Part shown: in pieces, positions 1-11,170 of the stretch | Numbering within the stretch: the first letter of the stretch is position 1 | Layout: every line of letters begins with the position of its first letter | From: Dillenia suffruticosa | Lineage: Eukaryota; Streptophyta; Magnoliopsida; Dilleniales; Dilleniaceae | Assembly (NCBI GenBank): GCA_033439265.1 | Contig: JAVTVX010000013.1 | Span: forward strand, 18,332,500-18,396,499 | DNA: 64,000 nt | Reading direction: 5' to 3' | Notes under the pieces: generated by a model | What the model was told of the DNA's origin: nothing | Database searches by the model: none | Seen by the model: the letters and a program-made list of their open reading frames with translations, nothing else | Position numbers and translations under genes: made by a program

Positions 1-1215
1 AAAATCAAAGGCTTTTCAATTTGGGAGTATATTACTCAGAGAAAACAATAAATAATTAAAGGAATTCCAATTTGGCAATATAATTAATCGGTGTTGATAA
101 ATTTGGTAAATAATTTAATTTGGAGTACATACGTGAAATCAGGCACTCTAGTGATTTTGGCATATTTACACGGCTCAATTTTGTAATAATCCTAATTAGT
201 TAGTATAATTAGTTCTATAATTTATTACTCTAAAGAGACTGATTGGTTAGCAAATTGGTATTTAGATAGTAGTTTCGTGGGAACGACTTCATTATTATAT
301 TACTATAAATAGATTGATTAGTTAGAGAATCTGTATTCATTACCATGTTACTTATTCGACTTAGATACTTGCGAACTAACATATCACATCTTACGAAAAG
401 GAAACGTAGAACCATCCTCAATTCTAATGCAGAAGTCCCTCGAGAATGTCTTCCACTTCTAATATCCCTCCACCATAACCATACCAAAGGAACTTGATAC
501 ATTCTAAGAACACATTTGAGTCGTCTCGCATGCCATGATTGTTTTGTTCTTTCCTCATACTAATTTTGTTCAGCTCCTTGATGTTAGGCTCATGGAGAAA
601 TCAAAGATTCGAAGGCATTTTTGTGCTAGGATTCATCTCTTAATGAAATCGTTGCTCCATCAAGAACTGACAGACAGAACAATGAAGGGAATACAAGCTA
701 AATGTCATGATCGTTTTGTTCTTATCCTCATACTAATTTTGTTCAGCTCCCTGAAGTTAGGCTCATTGAGGTATCAAAGATTCTACATATTTTTGTGCTA
801 GGATTCATTTCTTAATAAATCTTGCAATATCAAGAACCAACAGACAGCAAAATGGGGGGGGGGGATATACTGTACCAATTTTGTTCAGCATCTTGATATT
901 AGGCTCATGAAGGTATAGAAGATTCCTACACATTTTTGTGCTAGGATTCATTTCTTAATGAAATTGTTGCACTATCAAGAACCAGCAGATAGCTAAACAG
1001 GGAGAATATAAGTTGTGTCATAAATCGTATCTTAAAGATTTAATTTCTCTCAATTATGTCAAGCCTCATTCTTCTCGTCCATCAACCTTCTTTTGTCTAC
1101 TCATACATTGTACACATTTACGGGCCTCCACTACCAAATGCAAGTTCAAGCAAATTAGAAATAACTAATGAGAAAAGCAGGATATGATCAAATTTGACGA
1201 GTCCCACAGAATTAC
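1..1215 (-). other. Intron 1 of the hnRNP-like gene (left edge)
   Basis: This is the stretch downstream (minus strand) of the donor site at 1215-1214 of the RRM gene. I looked for the continuation of the RRM and for a second RNA-binding exon on the minus strand and found none, so intron 1 seems longer than 1.2 kb and exon 2 lies outside the window. The part at 531-1015 is a decayed tandem repeat; 1-500 is AT-rich with no recognisable gene. Confidence 0.55.
531..1015. repeat. Three imperfect tandem units in an intron
   Basis: Three copies of a unit of about 140-173 bp follow one another (starting near 531, 704 and about 863). Each holds the blocks AATTTTGTTCAGC, TTAGGCTCAT, TTTTTGTGCTAGGATTCAT and TATCAAGAACCA/ATCAAGAACTGA in the same order. 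Units 2 and 3 are separated by an 11-base G run. The units have diverged by substitutions and small indels, so the array is not recent. It has no coding potential I can support. Confidence 0.8.
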
Positions 1216-2346
1216 CTCAACTTTTGAATATGTTTCCAGAGCTTTCTTAGCATCAGCTGCCAATGCAAACCTCACGAATGCATATCCTTTGTTCTTCCCA
1301 GTTTGATTATTCATTACCAGCCTCACCTCCAATATTTCACCTACTTCCTCGAAAACTTTCCTAACATCTTCTTCCTTTGCATTCTTATCCAACCCACCAA
1401 TGAAAATCTCAGTCCTCCTCCTCTTTTGACGCTCCAGTGCCTCCATTTCCTCACTCATAGTTATTACCCCATCACTCATGTCATCACCAACCGCATCATA
1501 CTTGGTCTCATCCTTTACACCCGTGTTGCCACCACCAACCTCATGCTCCTGGCCACCTACCTCTGCAACTTCATTCATACATCCAGCATTTTCATCTGCA
1601 ACCAACGTCATATTTTCAGCATTTTCATCAGACTCCTTGATATGAGAAGTTGGCCTTTCGGAGACATCCTTGTTGTCCCGGTCTGCGTTGGATTCAGACT
1701 TCTTTTCACCTACAGAAACCTCGGACATGTTAGTATCAGTTTCATTTCTATTTTCCCTTTCACTAGAAATATTAAGGTTAGGGTTGTCGACTTCGGTTGA
1801 AACATCACTAGAATTTCCCTCGTTCTTAGACTGGGTATTAGTCGAACAAACTCCCAAAGTCGTCTTCACCTTCTTGGGAACTTTCTTCTTGATCACCTTC
1901 TTCACAATTCTCACTCTCTTCACCACACGCTTCCCCACCTTTTCAACAACCACCGCCTCCTTCTTCCCATCCGCATCCCCATCCCCAGAATCAGAAACCC
2001 TAGGTTTTTCATCGCCGTCACTACTCTTCGCAACGGCTTCCCCAATCACCGTCCCCTTCTCTTCCTTTACCAAGGCTTCACGGCGACTTTCGTCGCAAGA
2101 TTTAACAGAGACTGAATTAGGGCTAACAACATCAGCAATTTCTGGAGTTGTTTCGGGCGTTGCTGCAGGTTCTGCTGATTCTTTGGGAACAACAGAATTT
2201 GGAGTTACTGCTTCGAGCAAGGCATCGCCATCGACATTGCCGCCGGCGACGGTGGTGGATTCGGGAGAGGAAGGAGGAAGCTGGGCAGAGGATTTCCGCG
2301 TGGATTTCTTGGCCGGGACTCTCTGTGCTCGTCTTCTTGGAGGCAT
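1216..2346 (-). CDS. hnRNP/RRM RNA-binding protein, first exon only
   Basis: The first coding exon encodes 377 residues from MPPRRRAQRVPAKK to the donor GAG|GTAATT. Residues 1-310 are low-complexity: Ala/Ser/Pro-rich at first, then a strongly basic block near residues 140-165 (KKVIKKKVPKKVK, a likely nuclear signal), then an acidic Asn/Glu/Asp-rich stretch. An RRM starts at about 314 with RNP2 IFIGGL and carries RNP1 KGYAFVRF at about 353-360. The exon ends inside this RRM, so the rest of it and probably further RRMs lie beyond the left edge. This resembles plant hnRNP Q/R-like or nucleolin-like proteins, which bind pre-mRNA in the nucleus. The ATG is the first in frame, and the region upstream (2350-2450) fits a 5' UTR. 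Family is fairly sure; exact orthology is not. Confidence 0.85.
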
Positions 2347-4145
2347 TATCTCTCGTGGCTTTTTGGTTTCCCCCCGACAGGCTTCCGGAAATTGCCTACA
2401 GTTGTGGTTTTACGGCGATGACGAGGAAATAAATAGAGAAGTCGGGGATTTGTTTCCATTTTCTTGAATAATGTAAAACCGAGGATTATCACGAATGACT
2501 AGGTTACAATTTTAAGGACACGTTAGTATTCCAACCCTTTCGCTTTAAAGTAATTTTTTTAAAAGTTATTGCATAAAAATTAAAGAAAATAATTAACGAC
2601 CACAATTCTAAATAAAATTAATATTAATTGTCGCAAAATTATCATATCATGATCGAGTAATAGGATAATAAATTAATACTTTTAAACTTTTAAAATAATA
2701 TTTAAATAAAAAATTAAAAAAAAAAAAACTAAAATAGAATTGAGGGGATACTTATTTGACCTTGGAGCTTACCTGTATTTCCATCTTGTGTTTTAAAATT
2801 TTTCTTTCTTTCTTGCATTATAATAAAATCATGACATTTGCATGATAAATTATAATTGAGAGATTTTTTATAATTAAGAAATTAGATTAAGATTTACTCG
2901 GTCAACCTATGAATTTACTATATGAATTTAATAGATTTTATGAAATATGATATCTGTGTTGTGATCGATTTTGATAACTTTGCTAAGTTGATTTCAATAA
3001 CAATTCTTGCATTTATTGAACCTCATAAGAAAATAATCATTTTTGACATTGATAACCACGTTAGCTTAGCAAGCTTTGCTTAAACATGACCTTAAACATG
3101 ATCAAGATTAATACAGTCGATTTGGCGGCCCATTAGCTTAGCTATCATCATATTCTTTTGAGGCATATCTTTAAGATAAAACATATCTATTTCCTTCTTG
3201 GATTTCATTTGGGTCACAATCTTGATCTCCTAAATTATGAAAAGTTGATCATAATATGGAGACATTCTAATGAATATAAAAGAAAACAAGTTTTTAATAG
3301 GACAGTCTAGTAGTATAAATTCTTTTTCTCAGATGATTTCATATTTAAATCTTTATATAATTAAAAAAAAAAAAGAAAATAAGAATTCAAAGTACCCAAA
3401 CCTTTTTATTTGAGATGAGGTTGTGTTCTTGCTTTTATGTATGACATCTTTATTTGCATTTGTCACCTTCTTTTGCTCATATGCATTCACATTTTTTGTT
3501 TCTTGCTCATCATTACAAATTTACGTCAATGGAAGTGTGTTTGGGGGGGGGGGGTATAAACAAGCCAATTTGAGGTAGTTGAAATATATTTTTTTCGACA
3601 CCAAACCTTGCGAAGTATGATTTCTTAATATATTATTATGAACAAAATGGTAATTCAAATTTTATAAACTTATTTTTATTTACAAAAATTTATACTTTTT
3701 GCTAAAAATAAATAGAGATAATTAGAGCAAGTTAAAGTCGGAACGCCATGGATTACAATGGTAGAACGGTCCACACCCTTTTCCTCGTATCAAGATTCTT
3801 TTATTTTTCCATGAAAAGTCATCCAATATTAGATTTGTATTTAAAAATGAAAAATAATAACAAGATGCCAGTGACCAAAAAAAGGTTGCTGCTTATTCAC
3901 TGAATTTGCTTTAGAAAAATCACTTTTATTTCATCTCCTTTGAATGATCCACTAAATACCATTTGTCTCGAAAAAAAAAATAGAGAGAATTGAAAAGGGA
4001 AGGGGAGAGTGAAACACACCTTTATGCAAAAAAAAAAGAAAGGGAAAAAATAGGATAATAAATCTGAATCCCAGTTCAAATCCTTACACGCCTCGTGTGC
4101 ATGGTATCGTTATAGCAAAAATGATAAAATAAAAAAAGAGAGAAA
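2347..4145. other. Intergenic, AT-rich
   Basis: Spacer between the divergent RRM gene and duplication unit A. Apart from a short SINE-like repeat at about 3298-3372, a G run at 3542-3553 and A/T tracts, I see nothing in it. The short open frames here lack splice signals or recognisable domains. Confidence 0.6.
3298..3372 (+). repeat. Short tRNA-like (SINE-like) repeat, copy 1
   Basis: The block begins AGTCTAGTAGTATAAAT, passes through ATTTAAATC and ends in TTATATAATT plus an A-rich tail. It matches a second block at 19353-19416. TAGTCTAGTAGTA resembles a Pol III A box (TAGCTCAGTGGTA) and TTTAAATC, about 39 bases on, a decayed B box. The combination of tRNA-like head and A-rich tail suggests a tiny tRNA-derived SINE. 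The resemblance is weak and rests on two copies. Confidence 0.4.
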
Positions 4146-4443
4146 AAAAAAAAGGAATGAAATTGACCTTAGAAATGATGGGGTAGGGTAAGGAACGTGG
4201 TTCAACTTCTAACAAGGAACATAGGCAGTTTAATTTGCCAATGTAAGAAAAGATCAACCTTGTCAACTAGAAGGCTTATCCGAGGACAACAAGCAATCTG
4301 TAACCTTAAAAACCAAAAAGGAATTATTCTATCTTCTAAGAGGAGACCCCAAAGAAACCTCTTCCATGCCCTTTTTCTCGAATTAACACATTCCTTTCTT
4401 CATACATAATAACAAAATGAAAGATTAAGCCTAGCTGAATATG

Positions 4444-4451
4444 TATATATA
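4444..4451 (+). promoter_or_regulatory. TATA box of HSP20-like gene A
   Basis: TATATATA lies 55 bases before the ATG at 4506. The matching box in unit B is at 22490-22497, in a well conserved upstream block. A start site 25-30 bases downstream would fall near 4475, after an in-frame ATG at 4464, which favours 4506 as the translation start. Confidence 0.55.
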
Positions 4452-4505
4452 CATGTTACCTATATGATTGCATCAATTACTAAACTTTTCTCAAAGAAAC
4501 AGATC

Positions 4506-5247
4506 ATGCCAGAGAGATCATCTTCAATGGATCCTAAGGCTGGAGCTGCACCCCAACTTGATTTCGAGCCTTTCTGCGAATGGGAAAGAAAGGATGAATG
4601 CGACACTCTTGTTATCCATCTTCCCGGTATTTTTCTTTTCTTTTATTTAGTTATTTATTTATTTTTGCATATCAATTTACAAAAGAGAAAGGTGGTAAGA
4701 ACTCTCAAATTGTGAAAAGGAAAGCCATGAAAATATATATTTTTTTGCAACAATTCAAGATGATGTCCTATTTTCTGGATCAGAATTCAGAAAGGAAAAC
4801 TTGAAGATTGTGTTAAAAAATCCTGGGCTTTTGGAAATCAGTGGGGACAGACAGGTTCTTGAGCGCAAACGGAGCAGATTCCAGAGGGAAATCAAAGTAC
4901 CAGAGCACTGTAAAGAAGATGAAATCCAAGCGAAATTCAGGGGAGGTTATCTGTACATTACAATGCCCAAAAAGGTCGCTATACCACCAGCATCAGTCCA
5001 GACAGAGGAAAAGCCAAAAACAGACGACGAAGTCAAACAAATATCTGGAAAATGTCCATGTCAAGAATCTGTCGTGGCAGGAACAAACACAGCCATGGCG
5101 AGTTCGGCGCTGACTGTGACGGTGAGCAGAAGAGTGCTTGTTCTTGCTGCTGGGGTGCCGGCGGCGGTGGCTGTGGGGTCTGTTCTTGGTGCTCTTGTTG
5201 CATATGTTATTTATGGACCTACCTGGTGCTCTGGTTGGATATGCTAA
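4506..5247 (+). CDS. HSP20-like tail-anchored protein (RTM2 type), copy A
   Basis: Two exons, 4506-4626 and 4784-5247 (join CCC-G|AA-TTC), give 194 residues. Exon 1 opens the alpha-crystallin/HSP20 fold (FEPFCEWERKDECDTLVIHLP). Exon 2 continues it (LKIVL, LLEISGDRQ, RFQREIKVPEHC, GGYLYITMPKK). A short Lys/Glu-rich linker follows, then a hydrophobic segment (VLVLAAGVPAAVAVGSVLGA onward to YVIYG) and the tail WCSGWIC. One alpha-crystallin domain plus a C-terminal membrane span is the layout of RTM2 and related HSP20-like proteins, which restrict long-distance potyvirus movement in Arabidopsis phloem; that role is not shown here. Compared with copy B the linker is 23 residues shorter, an in-frame difference, and the N-terminal 20-residue repeat is absent. 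An in-frame ATG at 4464 is less likely (see the TATA box). Confidence 0.85.
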
Positions 5248-6543
5248 TTAACTCTGGTCGTCGTGTACATACGTAATGTCAATTGTCAAGCCAAAAACCA
5301 TCTTCCTTGTATTTTACATTACGCGTTTGGCTGCCAAAGGCAGTGAGATGGCTTCGATATGTATGCTTTATTGACTCATGAACTCGTGAAATGTCACTGA
5401 ATATAGAAGCATTAACGGTAGTAAACCTACCTAGGACTACTTATACCTCACAAGAGCTGGTTTAACCTTAAGTTAATTCAGAGTACGTCAGTGTTGAAGT
5501 TTTACGATATTGGAGCAAATTTAAATTCAAGAAAAAGATGAAAATATAAATCAAAATAATATATCAACAATTGATTTGATTTTGATATATTATATTGTCT
5601 AATATCTTCTCAAATTTAAGTAATTTTTATTATATCACGGTGAGTTTAAAAGAATATTAAAAAAATATGTATCAAAATTAAATCGATTATTAAAAGATAT
5701 TATATATTAAAATAAATCAATAATTAATTTAATATTAATATATGATATTTTCTCTAACAATAAGCAATCTTCAGTCGCTTTCAATCCAAAATTTAGTTGT
5801 GGAACCAATATTTTATTTTAGACATGTTTTAATTTAGTTAATCTTTACCCAAAATACAATAGAAAAATAATAAATTTCATGAGCAGAAGTTTGATATAAA
5901 TATGGAAAATTTTAACATTTCCTTTTTAAATAAGTAAAAAATTCTTTGAATGGACAACTCTCTCTCCTCTTTCTCATCTCCGGTTCCTGATTTTTTTTCA
6001 TATCAAATTTTATTTCTCTCTCTTTTTCTTTATTTCTCTTTTAATCAATTCTGCTTATGTCTCCAGAGAAAGAGAGAGAAAAGAAGAGCAAGATGAGGGA
6101 ATAAAGAAAAAAAAATTGAGAAATATATGATAAATATACAAAGAGGGTGTGTCTAGACTTTGGAAAGAAAGAGAAGAGATCGACAAGAAAAAAGACACAG
6201 GAAATTGGCAAAATCACTGAGAGTTAAAGAGAGGGGGGGCGCAATCTGAGAAGAGAAGAAATAATAGAAAGAAAGAGTTAAACATGAAACGGTCATTCTT
6301 CATTAGGGGAAAATCCATAATTTCAGCAAAAGAATATCATTTCTGCATTATAAGCATTTGGATCGTGATTTTTTATTTTACTTCCCTTTTGTAAATTTTT
6401 CAAACTTTTGCTTATTAAATATGTCATTTTCTTAAAATTATTTTGAATTAAAATAAAACTATTTTCAATTAAAGAGTTTTAATAAACTAAAATATAATCT
6501 CAAAGTATAATCCTCTTATTATTAGGAACATTTTCTCTTGTAG
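5248..6543. other. Intergenic; AT-rich palindromic repeats; deletion junction at 6498
   Basis: Downstream of HSP20-A the sequence matches 23428-24448 of unit B. At 5520-5760 are AT-rich segments built from TTGATTTTGATATAT and its reverse complement. From 5950 to 6280 are pyrimidine-rich then purine-rich tracts. At 6487-6498 (CTAAAATATAAT) the match to unit B jumps from 24448 to 27243, marking the loss of the 5' part of the unrecognised gene. Confidence 0.65.
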
Positions 6544-6905
6544 GAAGATCCAACCTATGGTGTACACCGGCTTAGAGGCTGCAAATTCTGCATCCCTTGG
6601 TCAAGATTTATCCCCTACCCCGTGTGTGAAGCTTAAGTTTACTTTGTTTTTCTTTTCTTCTCCCCGACCTTGTTCCTTCTGTTTCTCTAATGATTTCTCG
6701 AATTTGTTGCACATATGCAGTCAATCAACTATTATTCATGAATATGCTGGGATGCATTTAATGGGTTCTGTACCAAGTAAGGATTTGTTATCAAGTGCTG
6801 CTGAAAGCTACTCTATTTCTGATGATCGCTCATGTGAAACTTATGGACCTCCAATGCCATTTGCCACAAGTAATCACCAATACATCTCAACTGGAGGCCA
6901 TGCAT
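6544..6905 (+). pseudogene. 3' exons of an unrecognised gene, copy A (5' part lost)
   Basis: Two exon-like blocks, 6544-6621 and 6721-6905, match 27288-27365 and 27465-27649 in unit B. With the donor CC|GTGTGT and acceptor ATGCAG|TC the frame runs through IQPMVYTGLEAANSASLGQD, DLSPTPQ, STIIHEYAGMHLMGSVPSK and SISDDRSCETYGPPMPF, then a donor at CAT|GTAAG. I do not recognise the family. The upstream exon-like blocks of unit B are absent because about 2.8 kb is missing at 6498, so this copy has no evident promoter or start and is probably dead, although the remaining blocks are almost unchanged. Confidence 0.5.
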
Positions 6906-6983
6906 GTAAGTCTTTACTTTATTAATCATTACTCGTAAAATCATTTTACTATGAGCAGATATGAAACTGCTCCTGATTATATA

Positions 6984-7018
<35 letters not shown>

Positions 7019-8796
7019 TGTGCACCCTTTAACTCTCGAGGTAACCAACCAATCTTTTATGTTCTCTGTTCGAAAGGAACTTTGACTAAAATTTATTTTA
7101 CTACAAATAGATTCGTATCTACCACATTACTATTGACTTTATTTTCTTTTTCCCTCTTGTTTGGAGACACATTGCAAAGTAAAGTTTATTTCTGCCGTTG
7201 GCTGGTCTTTCACTAGATCCTTCATGCTGATATCGGTTCGTCTTGTTCCAATTTAAGATTTCATGGTTTGTGTGCATATTTGCATTCACTTTCACCTCAA
7301 CCTTTTTTTTGGGATTTTCAATCCTTATGATACATAACATTTCCTCTTTCTCATTTGAATGACTATGTAAGAAATTGTTGCTGGCTGTACATCTCTAGCA
7401 CGATAGCTAGGTTCACCATTTAGAGGTCATAAAAATTTTGTTAATTATGTCTCTCATATTTGTTGGCACAAACTTTCCTCTTTCATGTGCCAGAACTGTA
7501 CTTATGATTCTTAACAATATTAGGCCTAATTTTCTTGATTAGAAGGTTATGAAGGTTATATGCTCAACTGTAGGAACCTTTTACACTGGACCCTTTGAAT
7601 CAATCAATGGAGATCCAAAGGGTGTAGATATCACAGTGGGCATGAATGTATGCATTTTCTGATTGACCTTCCAGTTGAGGAGGTTGCTCAAATAACTTTC
7701 AATCCAGAAAAATCTTGTGAAAGTGCATGATCCCTCCAGATATCCCACCCTCTGGCAGAAGTCGCCAAAGGGTTCAGTTGCAACTATCATAGAACTGATG
7801 CAGCACTCCCTTCGGCATGGTTTTGTGACCTTTGCCACTGGTTTCAACCTGCGGCATAGGTCTATTTTTGTTGTACTATTTCAGAGAGTTTGGTGGCAAA
7901 TGGAGCATGGTGCAGGGTTAAATGTGTTCTTTTCAATCTGACGGTTCCACCAAGGTAGGTTTTTCTACACGTGGGTTGCATTTGGAATTCTAGAACTGAA
8001 ATTGAGATTCTACAGAATTATAATTCTTTAGAATCGTAATAGATTCAATTTGAATTTGAATTTTATTGTTTACTGAGGCACAATTAAAATCTATATATAA
8101 AAGAACCCCTTTTCACATTTTAATATTTTCTACTTCTTCTTCTTAATATTGAAATTCATTTTTTTTTCTCCTACCTCTCTAGAAAAGCACATAAAAATTT
8201 AAAAAAAAAAATTCCTTCAAGAGAGAAAGAATGACCAAGCAGACATTTTCGCTTGTCTCACGGTCTGCCAGAAGCATGTTAAGTCCTGTCCAAGGTTGAG
8301 ATTTTTTTTCACAAAAAAGATCACAAAAGGGAGTCCCTTCTAGACATTATGGATGAAGATTTCACTCCTGTCTATTATCAATCCATTTCAAAATCCCTTC
8401 TTTGGTTATTTTTTATTATTTATTTATTTCTGGAACAAATAATTTGGAAGTTTCCCTTTTCCTTTTAAATAATTACTTTTTTTTTTTCGTTTTGCAAATC
8501 CTTTTCATAGCAGACCAAGTAAATGTATCACACCTTTCTTGCTTCGTGCTTTTCATCTCAGAAGCAAAGAAAAGCATTCTCTGGGTTCTAACTTGTTTTA
8601 TAAGTGGTTTAAACAACTAGTTGCAAAAAGGAGCATAACCCTCTAAAAATATACAAAGTCATGCGCTACATTCTCACAAACATCAAAAATCAATCTGTGT
8701 GCCCTACTTTTTCATGTCATAAACAATAATAACAAAGAGAGCATGAGGTATTGTGAGGTTCCTTCTTCTTCCTCTTCTTCTTCTTCTTTACATATT
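6906..8796. other. Between unrecognised gene A and annexin A
   Basis: Colinear with 27650-29557. It holds an AT microsatellite (about 6981-7016) and possible further decayed exons or 3' UTR of the unrecognised gene (7560-7960), where several short matches between units persist without a common open frame. I cannot support a gene here. Confidence 0.45.
6981..7016. repeat. (AT)n microsatellite, unit A
   Basis: Nearly pure AT dinucleotides after ATATGC. The orthologous tract in unit B (27723-27766) is 8 bases longer, so the locus is length-variable. Confidence 0.9.
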
Positions 8797-8823
8797 AGAG
8801 AGAGAGAGAGAGAGAGAGAGAGA
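8797..8823. repeat. (GA)n microsatellite after annexin A
   Basis: Pure GA run next to the annexin stop codon (minus strand), matched by 29558-29578 in unit B. It would be transcribed as a CU run in the 3' UTR. Confidence 0.85.
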
Positions 8824-9654
8824 CTAAGTAGAGGTAGATGTGACTAAGGCGGCAAGGAAGTTCCTATAATCCCCTGATGGAACCCTCTCACAAATAGCAT
8901 CTCTCAGTTCCATCCCGTATTTTTTCTTCAAAACATTTTTTGAATTTATTCAATGTCAACCTCAGCCCTGCTAATTAAGATGCGCGCCAATGCACCATCA
9001 TCCTTCACCATGCCCTTAATACTTGCATTCAATGTCTGCACATTAAAGAAGAGTTATGATTGACTAATTTGGAATAAATTGTTAGTTATCAATCCCTAGC
9101 CAGACCTTTGCATAATATGAATGCGGCTTGTACAGGCACTTGATGACCATCTTCAATGCTTCTTCAAATTCACAGGAGGAACCCCTCCTGAGAGCCTGTT
9201 GCACAGTAAAAAAGAGCCCATCTCCCTCGGATAAGTTTATGAAATTTTGATGGGATTAATGTAGAACTAAAAAAAAGTAGTTACCTTGGTGTAGTCGTGC
9301 CCATATATATGTTTATAGCTAGAGAGTGTTTGTTTGAACTGTGAAATGCTTCTTTTGCTAAGAATCTCTAGCACAACATTCTCATCCAATGATCCCGCTC
9401 TTCCTTCCCCCGTTTCAAAGAGCCTCCTTGCATCACACTTGGCAACGTGTTGACTTACATCAACATTGTGTGCTTTTTGTGAGGCAGCCAATGCCACTAG
9501 AATCTGTCACACCAAACCCGCCCACTTCCTCATGTGATTCTTATGACTAATGTGTGGATTATATAAGCATTTGGCATCTTTAAAAATACTAGCTTACCCT
9601 TTGGTAAGGATGTGGAGGCTCAATATCATTAATATCTTGTTCTAGTTGTCTCTT

Positions 9655-10138
9655 TGTTGGTTATTGATGCCCATTATGGGCATTTGGGTAATTAAGGAAT
9701 GGGGTAACTCCCATCCTTAATTACCATTAACCAATATTTTGGTAACTCCCCACCAATTAAGGGAATTGGTCTTACCTTCCTTCTGAGAGAGGGAACAATG
9801 GAGGAAACTCTCATTCTCCTACTTTGTGTGTGGAGAGAAGCCATGGGAGGCTACTATGGAGGCTAGGGTTTCACATATTCTCTAGAGAGAGAATAGAGAG
9901 AGGGATGGAGATTTTCGCGTAGGAAAATCTCCCATCGTCAGACGATTCACCGGACACGAGGCTTGAGGCGTCGTGGATTTGAGGTGGTGGTTCGATTGCG
10001 TGATCACCATCCGACCGTGCGATCCGTTCGAGGGACATCGCGACACGGTGGATTTTGGAGACCGCCCAATAGAGGTATTTATCCCGAAAATTCCGATCTA
10101 TTTAATTCACGCTTCCGCATGTGCGATTAAATCCAACA
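9655..10138 (+). repeat. 5' LTR of Copia element 1
   Basis: 484 bp, starts TGTTGGTTATTG and ends AAATCCAACA. Same length as the 3' LTR at 16204-16687, with 7 differences. It shares its ends and most of its sequence with the LTRs of element 2. Confidence 0.95.
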
Positions 10139-10158
10139 TTGTTATCAGAGCGGGTTGG
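10139..10158 (+). other. Primer binding site of Copia element 1
   Basis: TTGTTATCAGAGCGGGTTGG directly follows the LTR. It is a one-base variant of the TGGTATCAGAGC site complementary to plant initiator tRNA-Met. Element 2 has the canonical form (minus strand, about 48062-48083). Confidence 0.8.
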
Positions 10159-10659
10159 ATTTAATTTAAAATAATTTTCGGAATTATTTTTTGGGGTTTT
10201 TAAAATTTTGGGGTCCGGATCACGGATGAGTTTCGTGAATCCGAGAACACTGCAAGAATACCCATGGCCCAGGGATTACAAACATATTTTTTATTTAATT
10301 TTCGGAGCATGTTTGGGCCATGAGATGTCCGGTCGAAGTTTGCGACCCTACGGACATAAAACCCTTAGATCTGTGGCTTTAGAGGGCGGATCGATGCATG
10401 AAAATGATATAAATGAGTTCCTTGCATCTAGATCTATGGTTTTATATATTTTATTGTGTGATTTGGGTGCCGGAAACTGGGATTTCCGAATGGCCGCGGA
10501 GGGCCGCGACTGGGGTGGTTGAATCCCACCATTTTTGGGCTTAAATCCTCCTAAAATCGAGTGTAGGATGTTTGGACGATGCCCACAAATTTTTTCCAGT
10601 CGAAAAATGCAAGAAACAACAGTCGGAATCGAGTTTTCCAGAAAACGGGTCGAAAAACC

Positions 10660-11170
10660 CGTTACAGGACCCTTCGGGCGAAGAAGACCCGACCCAGACC
10701 CGCGGGCGCGTGACACACACGCGCCAGAAGGCGCGTCTGACTGGCGCGTGTAGTACACGCGCCACACAGGCGCGTGAACAGGCAGGGGTCAGCGGCGGGG
10801 TCGGACCCTGACCCGGACCGACCCGCCACCGACTCGACCGGGTAGGGTCGGACCGTTGACCGGGTCAACGGGTCAACCCTGACCCGTTGACCAACCCGGT
10901 CAAAACCCGGCTCAACGCGGCTCAGCGCGTGACAGCGCGTGAGCCGCGCGCCGCGACTGGGCGCGCGTGAGCCCAGCCGGCCCTGGCGCGTGGCAGCGCG
11001 TCTGAGCCGCGCCGCGCGTCTGGCGCGTGAGCCAAACTGCTGCCAGCGCGTGGAGGCGCGTGGCAGCGCGTGGAGGCCCACTGCCGGCGCGTGGAGGCGC
11101 GCGGCGGCGCGTGGAGTGCACCGCCGGCGAGCGGCGGCGCGTGTGGGCCCCCGGGTGGCGCGTGAAGTCG
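10660..11170. repeat. GC-rich CGCGTG-type repeat in the Copia leader
   Basis: About 500 bp of very high GC content in an AT-rich region, made of irregular iterations of GGCGCGTG, GGCGCGTGGAGG and GGTCAACGGGTCA-like units. It lies between the primer site and gag. The matching block in element 2 is 47060-47560. Overlapping open frames here are a by-product of low stop-codon frequency in GC-rich repeats. Confidence 0.85.

Noticed and set aside
230-502. 90-codon minus-strand frame at the left edge
   Set aside because: Could be an exon of the hnRNP-like gene, but it shows no RRM or other hnRNP feature and no acceptor consistent with exon 1 phase.
1303-2467. Plus-strand open frames opposite the hnRNP-like exon
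   Set aside because: They mirror the minus-strand coding exon, are low-complexity, and lack any domain or start context.
4044-4080. B-box-like CAGTTCAAATCC, possible tRNA or SINE
   Set aside because: No matching A box or cloverleaf could be drawn, and the flanks are simple A-rich sequence.
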